5,049 bases of DNA, taken from CALAED01 sp937891035. GTDB lineage: Bacteria; Actinomycetota; Actinomycetes; Streptosporangiales; Streptosporangiaceae. The notes under the pieces were generated by a model. That model was given only the letters and a program-made list of their open reading frames with translations. It was not told the DNA's origin and made no database searches. The position numbers were made by a program, and so were the translations under genes. The DNA is taken from NCBI GenBank assembly GCA_035642125.1, contig DASQSZ010000174.1, positions 1-5,049 on the forward strand, read 5' to 3'. Positions 1 through 4,895 of this stretch are shown here, in pieces (within the stretch, counting starts at the first letter, position 1; each line of letters begins with the position of its first letter).

Positions 1-851
1 CCGCCCTCGCGCTCACAGCGTGCGGCGAGAAGCAGGACGAGACGGCCCAGCCCGCCAGGCCGACGAGCGCCGCCGACCCCAAGCTCGCTGCCATGGTGCC
101 CGCCGCCGTCAAGAGCGACGGCAAAATCGTCGTCGGCGTGGACGCGTCGTACCCGCCCAACGAGTTCCTCGCCGCCGACGGCAAGACCGTCGTGGGCTGG
201 GACCGCGAGGCCTTCGACGCCGTGGCGGCCAAACTGGGGCTCAAGACCGAATGGATATCGGGCAACTTCGACGCCATCATCCCCGGCGTCCAGTCCGGCA
301 AGTTCGAGGTGGGAGTTTCGTCGTTCACCATCAATGCCGAGCGGCTCAAGCAGGTCAACATGGTGAGCTACTTCAACGCCGGCACCCAGTGGGCGGTCAA
401 GAAGGGCAACCCGGCCGGCGTCCAGCCCGACAACGCCTGCGGCAAGAGGATCGCCGTCCAGAAGGGCACCGTTCAGGTCGAGGACCTGGAGAAGAGGTCC
501 GAGGCGTGTACGTCGTCCGGCAAGCCGGCGATCAAGGTCGACCAGTACGTCAAGCAAAACGACGCCACCGCGGCTGTCGTCTCCGGCAAGGACGATGCCG
601 GTCTCGCCGACTCCCCCGTCATGGCGTACGCGGTCAAGCAGACCAACGGCCAGCTCGACCTGCTCGGCCAGATCTATGACGACGCCCCGTACGGCTATGT
701 CATCGGCCAGGACCAGCAGCAGTTGGCCCAGGCCGTCAGCCAGGCCACCAGTGCGCTGATCACCGACGGCACCCTCAACAAGATCTTCGGGAAGTGGGGC
801 GTACAGGCGGGCGCGATTCAGCAGTCCGTGGTCAACCCGCCGTCGTCGTAA
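1..851 (+). CDS. Amino acid ABC transporter substrate-binding lipoprotein (5' partial)
   Basis: This is the extracytoplasmic receptor of a polar amino acid importer. It captures the solute outside the membrane and delivers it to the permease encoded next. The reading frame is open from base 3, and the true start lies upstream of the window. The visible protein opens with the end of a signal peptide, ALALTAC, which is a good lipobox. The Cys at 21-23 is the predicted lipidated residue, followed by a short polar linker. The family 3 (SBP_bac_3) fold follows: GKIVVGVDASYPPNEF, then GNFDAIIPGVQSGKFEVG, and near the C-terminus ALITDGTLNKIFGKWG, the usual last helix of this family. Two cysteines (NACGKR and EACTSS) could form a disulfide in the second lobe. 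The C-terminus looks complete. The exact amino acid bound cannot be read from the sequence. Family assignment is sure; substrate is not. Confidence 0.93.
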   Translation, partial: ALALTACGEKQDETAQPARPTSAADPKLAAMVPAAVKSDGKIVVGVDASYPPNEFLAADGKTVVGWDREAFDAVAAKLGLKTEWISGNFDAIIPGVQSGKFEVGVSSFTINAERLKQVNMVSYFNAGTQWAVKKGNPAGVQPDNACGKRIAVQKGTVQVEDLEKRSEACTSSGKPAIKVDQYVKQNDATAAVVSGKDDAGLADSPVMAYAVKQTNGQLDLLGQIYDDAPYGYVIGQDQQQLAQAVSQATSALITDGTLNKIFGKWGVQAGAIQQSVVNPPSS

Positions 852-855
852 CGCG

Positions 856-1815
856 ATGACGCAGCTCGACGAAAACGTGGAGCCGGGCCAGGCACGGCCC
901 GAACCCATCAAGGCCGTGCCGGTCCGGCACCCCGGCCGATGGGTCGCCGTCGCCGTGCTCGCCCTGCTCACGGCGATGTTCGTGCACATGCTCGTCACGA
1001 ACAAGGCGTTCCAGTGGTCGTTCATCATCGACAACGCGTTCCGCCCGCCGGTCATCGAAGGCGTCCGGACCACGGTGCTGCTCACCGTGTTCGCGATGCT
1101 GATCGGCATCGCGCTCGGCATCGTGTTCGCGGTGATGCGGCTGTCGCCCAACCCGATCCTGCGCGGCGCGGCCTGGGTCTACACGTGGTTCTTCCGGGCG
1201 GTGCCGCGGCTGGTGCTCGCCATCCTGTTCGGAAATATGGCGATCTTGTACCAGACGGTGCGGTTCGGCTTTCCCTTCGACCGCCAGCTGGCCGACCTGC
1301 TCGGTATCGATATCGACGGCACGATCTTCGCCATCGATGCCCGCACGTTCCTCAGCGGGTTCATGGCCGGACTGCTCGCCCTGGCGCTGTCCGAGGGGGC
1401 GTACATGGCCGAGATCGTGCGGGCGGGGATCTTGTCGGTCAATCCCGGTCAGAACGAGGCGGCTCAGGCGCTCGGCATGTCCAGGTTGCTGACCATGCGC
1501 CGCATCGTGCTCCCGCAGGCGATGCGGGTGATCGTGCCGCCGACCGGCAATGAGACGATCGCGATGCTGAAGGACACCTCCCTGGTCGCCTTCGTGCCGG
1601 TGACGAACGAGCTGTTCTTCCGGCTCGAGGCCATCGGTAGCCGAACGTTCCAGGTCTTCCCGATGCTGGTGGCCGCCTGCGTCTGGTACCTCATGCTCAC
1701 CAGTGTTCTGCTGGTCGGGCAGTACTTCATCGAGCGTTACTTCGCCCGCGGCACGGCCTCCGGGGCGGCCGGCATGCGCTTGCGCGTACTGGGCGGAGCA
1801 GGAGGGGAGCACTGA
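856..1815 (+). CDS. Polar amino acid ABC transporter permease (HisM/GlnP type)
   Basis: This is the membrane subunit of the importer, 319 residues. Hydrophobic segments lie at about 29-47, 70-94, 105-135, 164-190 and 267-290, which fits the five-helix plan of this family. The cytoplasmic EAA loop that docks on the ATPase is clear at about 201-229: EAAQALGM, then IVLPQAMRVIVPP, with the conserved Gly207 and Leu-Pro 219-220. The family's usual helix-3 start is seen as FFRAVPRLV. A hydrophilic stretch (about 136-163) lies between helices 3 and 4. The only permease gene here is this one, so the channel is probably a homodimer (inference). The ATG lies 4 bases after the binding-protein stop, and no Shine-Dalgarno sequence is evident just before it. 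Expression is therefore probably coupled to translation of the upstream gene. No better in-frame start exists before residue 41, which would delete helix 1. Confidence 0.94.
   Translation: MTQLDENVEPGQARPEPIKAVPVRHPGRWVAVAVLALLTAMFVHMLVTNKAFQWSFIIDNAFRPPVIEGVRTTVLLTVFAMLIGIALGIVFAVMRLSPNPILRGAAWVYTWFFRAVPRLVLAILFGNMAILYQTVRFGFPFDRQLADLLGIDIDGTIFAIDARTFLSGFMAGLLALALSEGAYMAEIVRAGILSVNPGQNEAAQALGMSRLLTMRRIVLPQAMRVIVPPTGNETIAMLKDTSLVAFVPVTNELFFRLEAIGSRTFQVFPMLVAACVWYLMLTSVLLVGQYFIERYFARGTASGAAGMRLRVLGGAGGEH
1800..1809 (+). promoter_or_regulatory. Ribosome binding site of the ATPase gene, inside the permease gene
   Basis: AGGAGGGGAG lies in the last codons of the permease gene and ends 12 bases before the ATG at 1822. 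The spacing is longer than ideal, but it is the only purine-rich tract ahead of the start. This placement supports translation of the ATPase from the same transcript as the permease. Confidence 0.5.
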
Positions 1816-1821
1816 TCACCG

Positions 1822-2610
1822 ATGGGGACGCCGCAATCCACGGATCCGTCCGGCCTGGTGGTCAAGGCCGAGCAGGTGCACAAGCAGTTCGGCCGCCTGC
1901 ATGTGCTGAAAGGCGTTGATCTCGCGGTCAAGCCGGGCGAGGTGATGTGCGTCATCGGGCCGTCCGGATCGGGAAAGTCCACCTTCCTGCGCTGCATCAA
2001 CCACCTGGAGAAGATCGACGGCGGCCGGCTGTGGGTCAACGGGCACCTCGTCGGCTATCGGCAAAAGGGCGATCGGCTCTATGAGCTGCGCGACCGCGAG
2101 GTCGCCGCGCAGCGCAGGGAGATCGGCATGGTCTTCCAGCAGTTCAACCTCTTTCCGCACATGACGGCCCTGGACAACCTCATGGAGGCGCCCTGCCGCG
2201 TCCGGCGCGAGCCGAAGGGCGCGGTACGGGAGCGGGCGCTCAAGCTGCTCGACCGGGTGGGGCTTGCCGACAAGGTCAAGGCCTATCCCGCCCAGCTGTC
2301 GGGCGGGCAGCAGCAACGGGTCGCCATCGCCCGTGCGCTGGCCATGCAGCCCTCCCTGATGTTGTTCGACGAACCCACCTCCGCGCTCGATCCAGAGCTC
2401 GTCGGCGAAGTCCTCGACGTCATGCGTCAACTGGCCGTCGACGGCATGACCATGATCGTGGTCACGCACGAGATGGGCTTCGCCCGGGAGGTCGGCGACA
2501 CCCTGGTCTTCATGGACGACGGAACCGTCGTCGAGCACGGCCACCCGCGCGAGGTGCTGAGCAACCCACGGCACACACGTACCCAGGACTTCCTTTCGAA
2601 GGTGCTGTGA
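1822..2610 (+). CDS. Polar amino acid ABC transporter ATP-binding protein
   Basis: This is the cytoplasmic ATPase that powers the importer, 262 residues, close to the usual length for GlnQ/HisP-type proteins plus a short N-terminal lead. All catalytic motifs are intact: Walker A GPSGSGKST (46-54), Q-loop VFQQFNLF (Gln106), signature LSGGQQQR (159-166), Walker B LMLFDEP with Asp183 and catalytic Glu184, D-loop SALD (187-190) and H-loop His216 in VVTHE. The spacer GYRQKGDRLYEL (about 78-89) between the Walker A and Q-loop regions and the ending HTRTQDFLSKVL are typical of the amino acid importer subfamily. The gene starts 6 bases after the permease stop and completes the operon. An ATPase of this class normally works as a dimer on the permease EAA loops. 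Nothing is missing or broken. Confidence 0.96.
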   Translation: MGTPQSTDPSGLVVKAEQVHKQFGRLHVLKGVDLAVKPGEVMCVIGPSGSGKSTFLRCINHLEKIDGGRLWVNGHLVGYRQKGDRLYELRDREVAAQRREIGMVFQQFNLFPHMTALDNLMEAPCRVRREPKGAVRERALKLLDRVGLADKVKAYPAQLSGGQQQRVAIARALAMQPSLMLFDEPTSALDPELVGEVLDVMRQLAVDGMTMIVVTHEMGFAREVGDTLVFMDDGTVVEHGHPREVLSNPRHTRTQDFLSKVL

Positions 2611-2648
2611 GCTAATTTCGGCTGGGATCATAATTCGGGCCTGGGGGG

Positions 2649-2702
2649 CGGCAATGGAGCGCCGGCGGACGTTGCCGGGAACGCGGTGCGCAGCGCGCCA
2701 CC
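2649..2702 (+). terminator. Weak hairpin cluster, possible terminator of the importer operon
   Basis: Two adjacent fold-back elements lie 39 or more bases after the ATPase stop. CGGCAA (2649-2654) pairs with TTGCCG (2672-2677) across a 17-base loop that itself contains the palindrome CGCCGGCG. Then GGTGCGC (2685-2691) can pair with GCGCCACC (2695-2702) around an AGC loop with one bulged C. There is no run of T after the first. The second is followed by TGCAAATATTT, which is AT-rich but not a true U-tract. Termination here is plausible but unproven. Confidence 0.28.
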
Positions 2703-2793
2703 TGCAAATATTTCGCCAAAAATGCACTTGTGTCGCGGAAGTTGCGCCGCCGGCCTTTGAACGGCGCAGACCGTCCAGGACCCCCTTTGCTGA

Positions 2794-2825
2794 ACGCAAA
2801 CCCCTGCGTACGGAACGTGTAAAAT
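2794..2825 (+). promoter_or_regulatory. Candidate promoter with overlapping dyad, zinc-finger gene
   Basis: TAAAAT at 2820-2825 matches five of six bases of the -10 consensus and sits about 50 bases before the GTG start, so transcription would begin near 2832. There is no good -35 hexamer at 16-19 bases; actinobacterial -35 boxes are often weak. A perfect 5-bp inverted repeat with a 6-base spacer (ACGCA at 2794-2798, TGCGT at 2805-2809) lies where the -35 and spacer would be, as an operator would. Promoter and operator are both inferred from pattern only. Confidence 0.3.
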
Positions 2826-2863
2826 CCGAACGAGCGGAATGACTCTCACGTCGGGTCGACCGT

Positions 2864-2869
2864 AAGGAG
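2864..2869 (+). promoter_or_regulatory. Ribosome binding site fixing the GTG start of the zinc-finger gene
   Basis: AAGGAG ends 5 bases before the GTG at 2875. An ATG at 2873 is in a different frame and runs into a stop after 14 codons. The GTG is therefore the start that fits both the site and the protein family. Confidence 0.7.
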
Positions 2870-2874
2870 CGCAT

Positions 2875-3399
2875 GTGGATCTCGCCTCTTACGCGGACCT
2901 GGTGGTCGAGCTGGTGAATACCGGGCGCCCGGCCGAGCCCGAGCGGGACTCGCTCCGTGATCTCGCGGCCTTGCGGGAGCTGCTGACCATTCGCCCACAC
3001 CTGAGCGGCCGGGTCACCCACACCGATCTGGACGCGATCCGCGAGTTGCGCGCCGAGCTACGCAAGATCTTCGACGCGGTGGCCCACGGCGATGAGGACG
3101 GCGCCGTCGAACGGCTCAACTCGCTGTTGATCCAGCATCCCATCCACCCGCAGATCTCCGGCCATGACGGCCAGCGCTGGCATCTGCACATCAGCGAGAG
3201 CGGTTCCGTCCCCGACCGCTACGCCGCGGGCGCCGCCATGGGGCTGGCAATCTACATCTCCGACCACGGGATCGGCCGCCTGCGCGTCTGCCAGGCGCCG
3301 TCCTGCGCCAACGTCTTCTTCGACAACACCGCGAACCGGTCGCGCAGGCACTGCGCCGTGCACTGCTCGACCACCACCTCGCCCCAGCCAGGCGTCTAG
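2875..3399 (+). CDS. ABATE-domain protein with CGNR-type zinc finger, probable regulator
   Basis: A 174-residue protein. Residues about 1-130 look like an ABATE-type domain: the near-N-terminal LVNTGRP, a charged helix DLDAIRELRAELRKIFDAV (about 51-69), then WHLHISESGSVPDRYAAGAAMGLA. A zinc knuckle follows with Cys139, Cys144, Cys160 and Cys164 (C-x4-C-x15-C-x3-C), containing the family's VFFDNTANRSRRHC stretch. Family members are presumed DNA-binding transcription regulators; no target is known for this one. The tail is unusual. After Cys164 the expected Gly-Asn-Arg (or similar Arg-rich) continuation is replaced by STTTSPQPGV and a stop, so the basic C-terminal helix common in relatives is missing. 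Reading the other two + frames past this point does not restore a familiar tail, so I see no simple frameshift. The gene converges on sodX with 16 bases between stops. The start is GTG. Confidence 0.85.
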   Translation: MDLASYADLVVELVNTGRPAEPERDSLRDLAALRELLTIRPHLSGRVTHTDLDAIRELRAELRKIFDAVAHGDEDGAVERLNSLLIQHPIHPQISGHDGQRWHLHISESGSVPDRYAAGAAMGLAIYISDHGIGRLRVCQAPSCANVFFDNTANRSRRHCAVHCSTTTSPQPGV

Positions 3400-3419
3400 T
3401 GCGGACGGCACCGCACTAG
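3396..3419. terminator. Perfect inverted repeat between convergent genes, candidate bidirectional terminator
   Basis: CTAGTGCGG (3396-3404) and CCGCACTAG (3411-3419) form a 9-bp perfect stem around a 6-base ACGGCA loop. The left arm carries the TAG stop of the zinc-finger gene and the right arm, read on the other strand, carries the TAG stop of sodX. The hairpin forms in both transcripts. No U-tract follows on either strand, so it is either a terminator without U-tract, as often proposed in actinobacteria, or an mRNA 3'-end stabiliser. Confidence 0.6.
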
Positions 3420-3841
3420 CCCGAGCGTTTCCGCGTACGTCCCCGCGAGCGGTACGGGAGCGACAGCGTCAGCCGCGACGGCGGCCAGTAGCGCCCGACC
3501 ACGCGACCGGTGATGTCCGGGTCCGGCACGGCACCGAAGTCCCAGCTGTCCCGGCGGCCGGCCGCGCGCTGGTTGTCGCTTTCCAGCCACCATCCCGCGG
3601 GCGTACGCCGGAACGCCCGCTTGATGATCAGCACGGCGGCCGCGTCGCTCGCGCGCTCGCCGTCACGGTCGGCGTCGGGACCGCCGGCCGGATCACGGTC
3701 GGGGGCCGCCGAGCGGGGGTACCTGGCCACGACGATGTCGCCCGGCCGTACGGGAGCGCCAAGCCGAACGATCAGCCGATCACCGGGGCGCAGCGCCGGC
3801 AGCATCGACTCGCCCTTGACGAGTACGGTCATCAACCGCAT
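3416..3841 (-). CDS. sodX: Nickel-type superoxide dismutase maturation protease, S26 family
   Basis: A 141-residue signal-peptidase-like serine protease, expected to cut the propeptide from the SodN precursor so that the new N-terminal His can bind nickel. The Ser/Lys dyad is visible: Ser12 in KGESMLPAL and Lys74 in LIIKRAF. Other S26 landmarks are LRPGDRLIV (17-25), VRPGDIVVARYP (31-42), the box GWWLESDN (83-90) and the SodX-like ending SWDFGAVPDPDITGRVVGRYWPP. No membrane anchor is present, consistent with a soluble enzyme acting before or without export. A charged low-complexity insert (about 45-68, rich in Asp, Arg, Pro) separates the two catalytic halves, and the tail is strongly basic (RSRGRTRKRSG). 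It is divergent from sodN, 85 bases apart, which strongly supports the assignment. The ATG at 3841 follows GGAGAGG with 6 bases of spacing; the Met at residue 4 is a less likely start. Confidence 0.93.
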   Translation of the reverse strand: MRLMTVLVKGESMLPALRPGDRLIVRLGAPVRPGDIVVARYPRSAAPDRDPAGGPDADRDGERASDAAAVLIIKRAFRRTPAGWWLESDNQRAAGRRDSWDFGAVPDPDITGRVVGRYWPPSRLTLSLPYRSRGRTRKRSG

Positions 3842-3847
3842 TGACTA

Positions 3848-3854
3848 CCTCTCC
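3848..3854 (-). promoter_or_regulatory. Ribosome binding site of sodX
   Basis: On the minus strand GGAGAGG ends 6 bases before the ATG whose first base is 3841. This selects the first of two nearby in-frame Met codons (residues 1 and 4). Confidence 0.65.
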
Positions 3855-3910
3855 GCTCAGTGGGCATCGCCACGGAGTAGTGTCGGACCCGGAGCATGAT
3901 CCGAAGCCGA

Positions 3911-3920
3911 AGGAAGGGGA
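3911..3920 (+). promoter_or_regulatory. Ribosome binding site fixing the TTG start of sodN
   Basis: AGGAAGGGGA ends 6 bases before TTG at 3927. The reading frame has a stop codon at 3897-3899 and no ATG or GTG between it and the TTG. The only nearby ATG (3942) lies 21 bases past this site, too far for normal initiation. Confidence 0.7.
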
Positions 3921-3926
3921 CATCAG

Positions 3927-4319
3927 TTGCTGCGCCCTAAGATGATCGTCTCAGCACACTGTGACCTGCCTTGTGGGGTCTATGACCCGGCGCAGGCCCG
4001 TATTGAGGCCGAGTCCGTCAAAGCCATCATGGAGAAGTACCAGGGAAACGAAGATCCGGTGTTCCGGGCCCGCGCCTTGGTGATCAAGGAAGAGCGCGCA
4101 CAACTCGTCAAGGAACACCTGTGGGTGCTGTGGACCGACTACTTCAAGCCACCGCACTTTGAGAAGTACCCGCATCTTCACCAGTTGTTCAACGAGGCGA
4201 CCAAGGCGGCGGGGGCCGCCGGCGCCAAGGGCAGCGTGGATGTACAGGTGGCCGACGACCTCCTGGCCAAGATCGCGGAGATCGACGCGATCTTCTGGGA
4301 GACCAAGAAGGCAGCATGA
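3927..4319 (+). CDS. sodN: Nickel superoxide dismutase precursor
   Basis: This enzyme converts superoxide to oxygen and hydrogen peroxide using a Ni(II)/Ni(III) centre; characterised members are cytoplasmic four-helix-bundle hexamers. The precursor is 130 residues. The nickel hook HCDLPCGVY is at 11-19: His11 becomes residue 1 after cleavage and supplies its amine and imidazole, Cys12 and Cys16 are the thiolate ligands, and Tyr19 is the conserved active-site tyrosine. Further family signatures are DPAQARIEAESVKA (20-33), VLWTDYFKPPHFEKYP (67-82) and the end IDAIFWETKKA. The mature chain would be 120 residues, near the Streptomyces enzyme. The propeptide MLRPKMIVSA is only 10 residues, shorter than the roughly 14 I recall for Streptomyces, but keeps the PK-x-x-VSA pattern before the cut. 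The start codon is TTG. The SodX protease is encoded divergently next door. A strong terminator follows, so it is probably monocistronic. Confidence 0.98.
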   Translation: MLRPKMIVSAHCDLPCGVYDPAQARIEAESVKAIMEKYQGNEDPVFRARALVIKEERAQLVKEHLWVLWTDYFKPPHFEKYPHLHQLFNEATKAAGAAGAKGSVDVQVADDLLAKIAEIDAIFWETKKAA

Positions 4320-4345
4320 GCAGGTAAGCTCTAACAAACCTCGTC

Positions 4346-4386
4346 ACGATGGGGGGTCGGCCCGGCGGGCCGGCCCCCATCGTTTT
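4346..4386 (+). terminator. Strong intrinsic terminator of sodN
   Basis: ACGATGGGGG (4346-4355) pairs with CCCCCATCGT (4374-4383), and the inner CGGCCC pairs with GGGCCG around a 3-base GGC loop, with a single bulge and a G-T pair between the two stem blocks. TTTT follows at 4383-4386. It lies 27 bases after the sodN stop. The sequence before the left arm is not A-rich, so it should act on the + strand only. It separates sodN from the anti-sigma gene. Confidence 0.88.
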
Positions 4387-4466
4387 CGTCAAGGCGCGGC
4401 GAACACACGGAACGCCCTCATCACGCGGTACTTTCAAATGAGCGGCTAGTTCACACAGGGAGTAAC
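4387..4466 (+). promoter_or_regulatory. Leader region of the anti-sigma/sigma operon
   Basis: These 80 bases between the sodN terminator and the anti-sigma start should carry that operon's promoter. GCGGTA at 4425-4430 faintly resembles the GGGTA type -10 used by SigB/SigF-class sigma factors, but no GTTT-type -35 lies at the right distance. TAGTTC at 4447-4452 is a possible -10 of the ordinary type, also without a partner. AGGGAG at 4457-4462 is the ribosome binding site, 4 bases before the GTG. Confidence 0.3.
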
Positions 4467-4895
4467 GTGACCGAAGACACCGCAGCCATGCCGGCCAGCG
4501 CCGAAGCCATCTTGCGTGACATGGTGATCGTCCGGTTGCCGGCGGCGAGCGCATACCTTTCCGTGCTGCGGACGGCGACCGCGGGCCTGGCCGCGCGCCT
4601 CGATTTCACCCTCGATGAGATCGAGGATCTTCGTATCGCCGTGGACGAGGCGTGCGCGATGCTCCTAGCCCAGGCGGTCCCCGGCACCGATCTGGAGTGC
4701 GAGTTCGAGCTGACCGGAGACGCGATGCGAATAGCCGTGTCCGTGTTGACGGTCGACGGGCGCGAGCCCAGTCGCGACACCTTCGCCTGGACGGTCCTTT
4801 CGTCCCTGGCCGGCGACGTGGACGCCTACGTGGGGGCCGATGACAAGGTGAGCGTCGTCCTGCAAAAACACCGCGGTGCGGCGGGGACGCAGTGA
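4467..4895 (+). CDS. Anti-sigma regulatory factor, RsbW/UsfX-like
   Basis: A 142-residue protein of the RsbW/SpoIIAB group (GHKL ATPase-like fold, about residues 20-136). These proteins hold a stress or sporulation sigma factor inactive until an anti-anti-sigma protein displaces it. Seen in sequence: VRLPAASAYLSVLRTATAGLAARLDF (22-47), then the core helix IEDLRIAVDEACAMLL (52-67), and FAWTVLSSLAGDVDAY (106-121). This order closely resembles mycobacterial UsfX/RsbW of SigF, including the DLRLAVDE-type helix. The usual N-box E-x3-N is altered: Glu61 is present, but Met65 stands where Asn would be, and no clear D-x-G-x-G box is visible. ATP binding or kinase action may therefore be weak or different. 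The GTG start follows AGGGAG; ATG at 4488 is an alternative without a good site. The stop overlaps the sigma gene by four bases (GTGA), implying coupled, balanced synthesis. Confidence 0.88.
   Translation: MTEDTAAMPASAEAILRDMVIVRLPAASAYLSVLRTATAGLAARLDFTLDEIEDLRIAVDEACAMLLAQAVPGTDLECEFELTGDAMRIAVSVLTVDGREPSRDTFAWTVLSSLAGDVDAYVGADDKVSVVLQKHRGAAGTQ

Larger units (their letters stand above)
2611..2874 (+). other. Intergenic region between the importer operon and the zinc-finger gene
   Basis: These 264 bases hold no convincing gene. The first half has GC-rich potential hairpins that may end the importer transcript, but no U-tract directly follows them. The middle has an AT-rich patch (2703-2726) that stands out in this GC-rich DNA. 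The last part holds a -10-like TAAAAT, a dyad just upstream of it and a clear Shine-Dalgarno sequence. A short frame at 2654-2842 has no ribosome binding site or recognisable protein and is not called. Confidence 0.6.
3842..3926. promoter_or_regulatory. Divergent sodX-sodN intergenic control region
   Basis: These 85 bases must hold the start signals of both genes unless sodX or sodN is read from further away. TAGTGT at 3878-3883 fits a loose actinobacterial -10 (TANNNT) for sodN and would give a leader of roughly 35-40 bases; no good -35 is seen. A 5-bp inverted repeat TCGGA (3883-3887) / TCCGA (3900-3904) with a 12-base spacer sits just downstream, and a CCGAAG tandem pair (3901-3912) runs into the sodN ribosome binding site. 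I saw no clear match to the Nur nickel-repressor box (tTGCaa-N5-ttGCAA) here. Confidence 0.35.

Noticed and set aside
20..679. A 219-residue + strand frame overlapping the binding protein
   Set aside because: It is an Arg/Gly/Gln-rich out-of-frame reading of the family 3 binding protein, which has a lipobox and conserved motifs.
832..1812. A 326-residue open frame on the minus strand opposite the permease gene
   Set aside because: It is rich in Arg, His, Glu and Gln with no domain pattern, and lies fully opposite a gene with clear membrane helices and an EAA loop. It is a by-product of high GC.
1..2610. The importer as a nickel uptake system serving the nickel SOD
   Set aside because: The binding protein is of the amino acid family 3 type and the permease/ATPase match polar amino acid importers, not the NikABCDE, Cbi/Nik ECF or NiCoT types.
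2707..2713. The 8-base AT palindrome AAATATTT region as a replication or integration site
   Set aside because: It is a single short element with no repeats, no flanking gene and no tRNA; it is mentioned only as part of the AT-rich patch.
2654..2842. A 62-codon + strand frame in the intergenic region
   Set aside because: It has no convincing ribosome binding site, is rich in Arg and Pro, and overlaps the hairpins and the candidate promoter.
1816..3021. A 401-residue open frame on the minus strand covering the ATPase gene and the start of the zinc-finger gene
   Set aside because: It overlaps an ATPase with every catalytic motif intact and crosses an intergenic region; its composition is that of a shadow frame.
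3164..3844. A 226-residue + strand frame running from the zinc-finger gene across sodX, considered as a frameshifted extension of the zinc finger
   Set aside because: The residues past the junction are not like the known Arg-rich tail, and the frame lies antisense to a well-supported sodX.
4320..4466. A small RNA gene between sodN and the anti-sigma gene
   Set aside because: The only structure is the intrinsic terminator of sodN; no separate promoter or second hairpin is evident.
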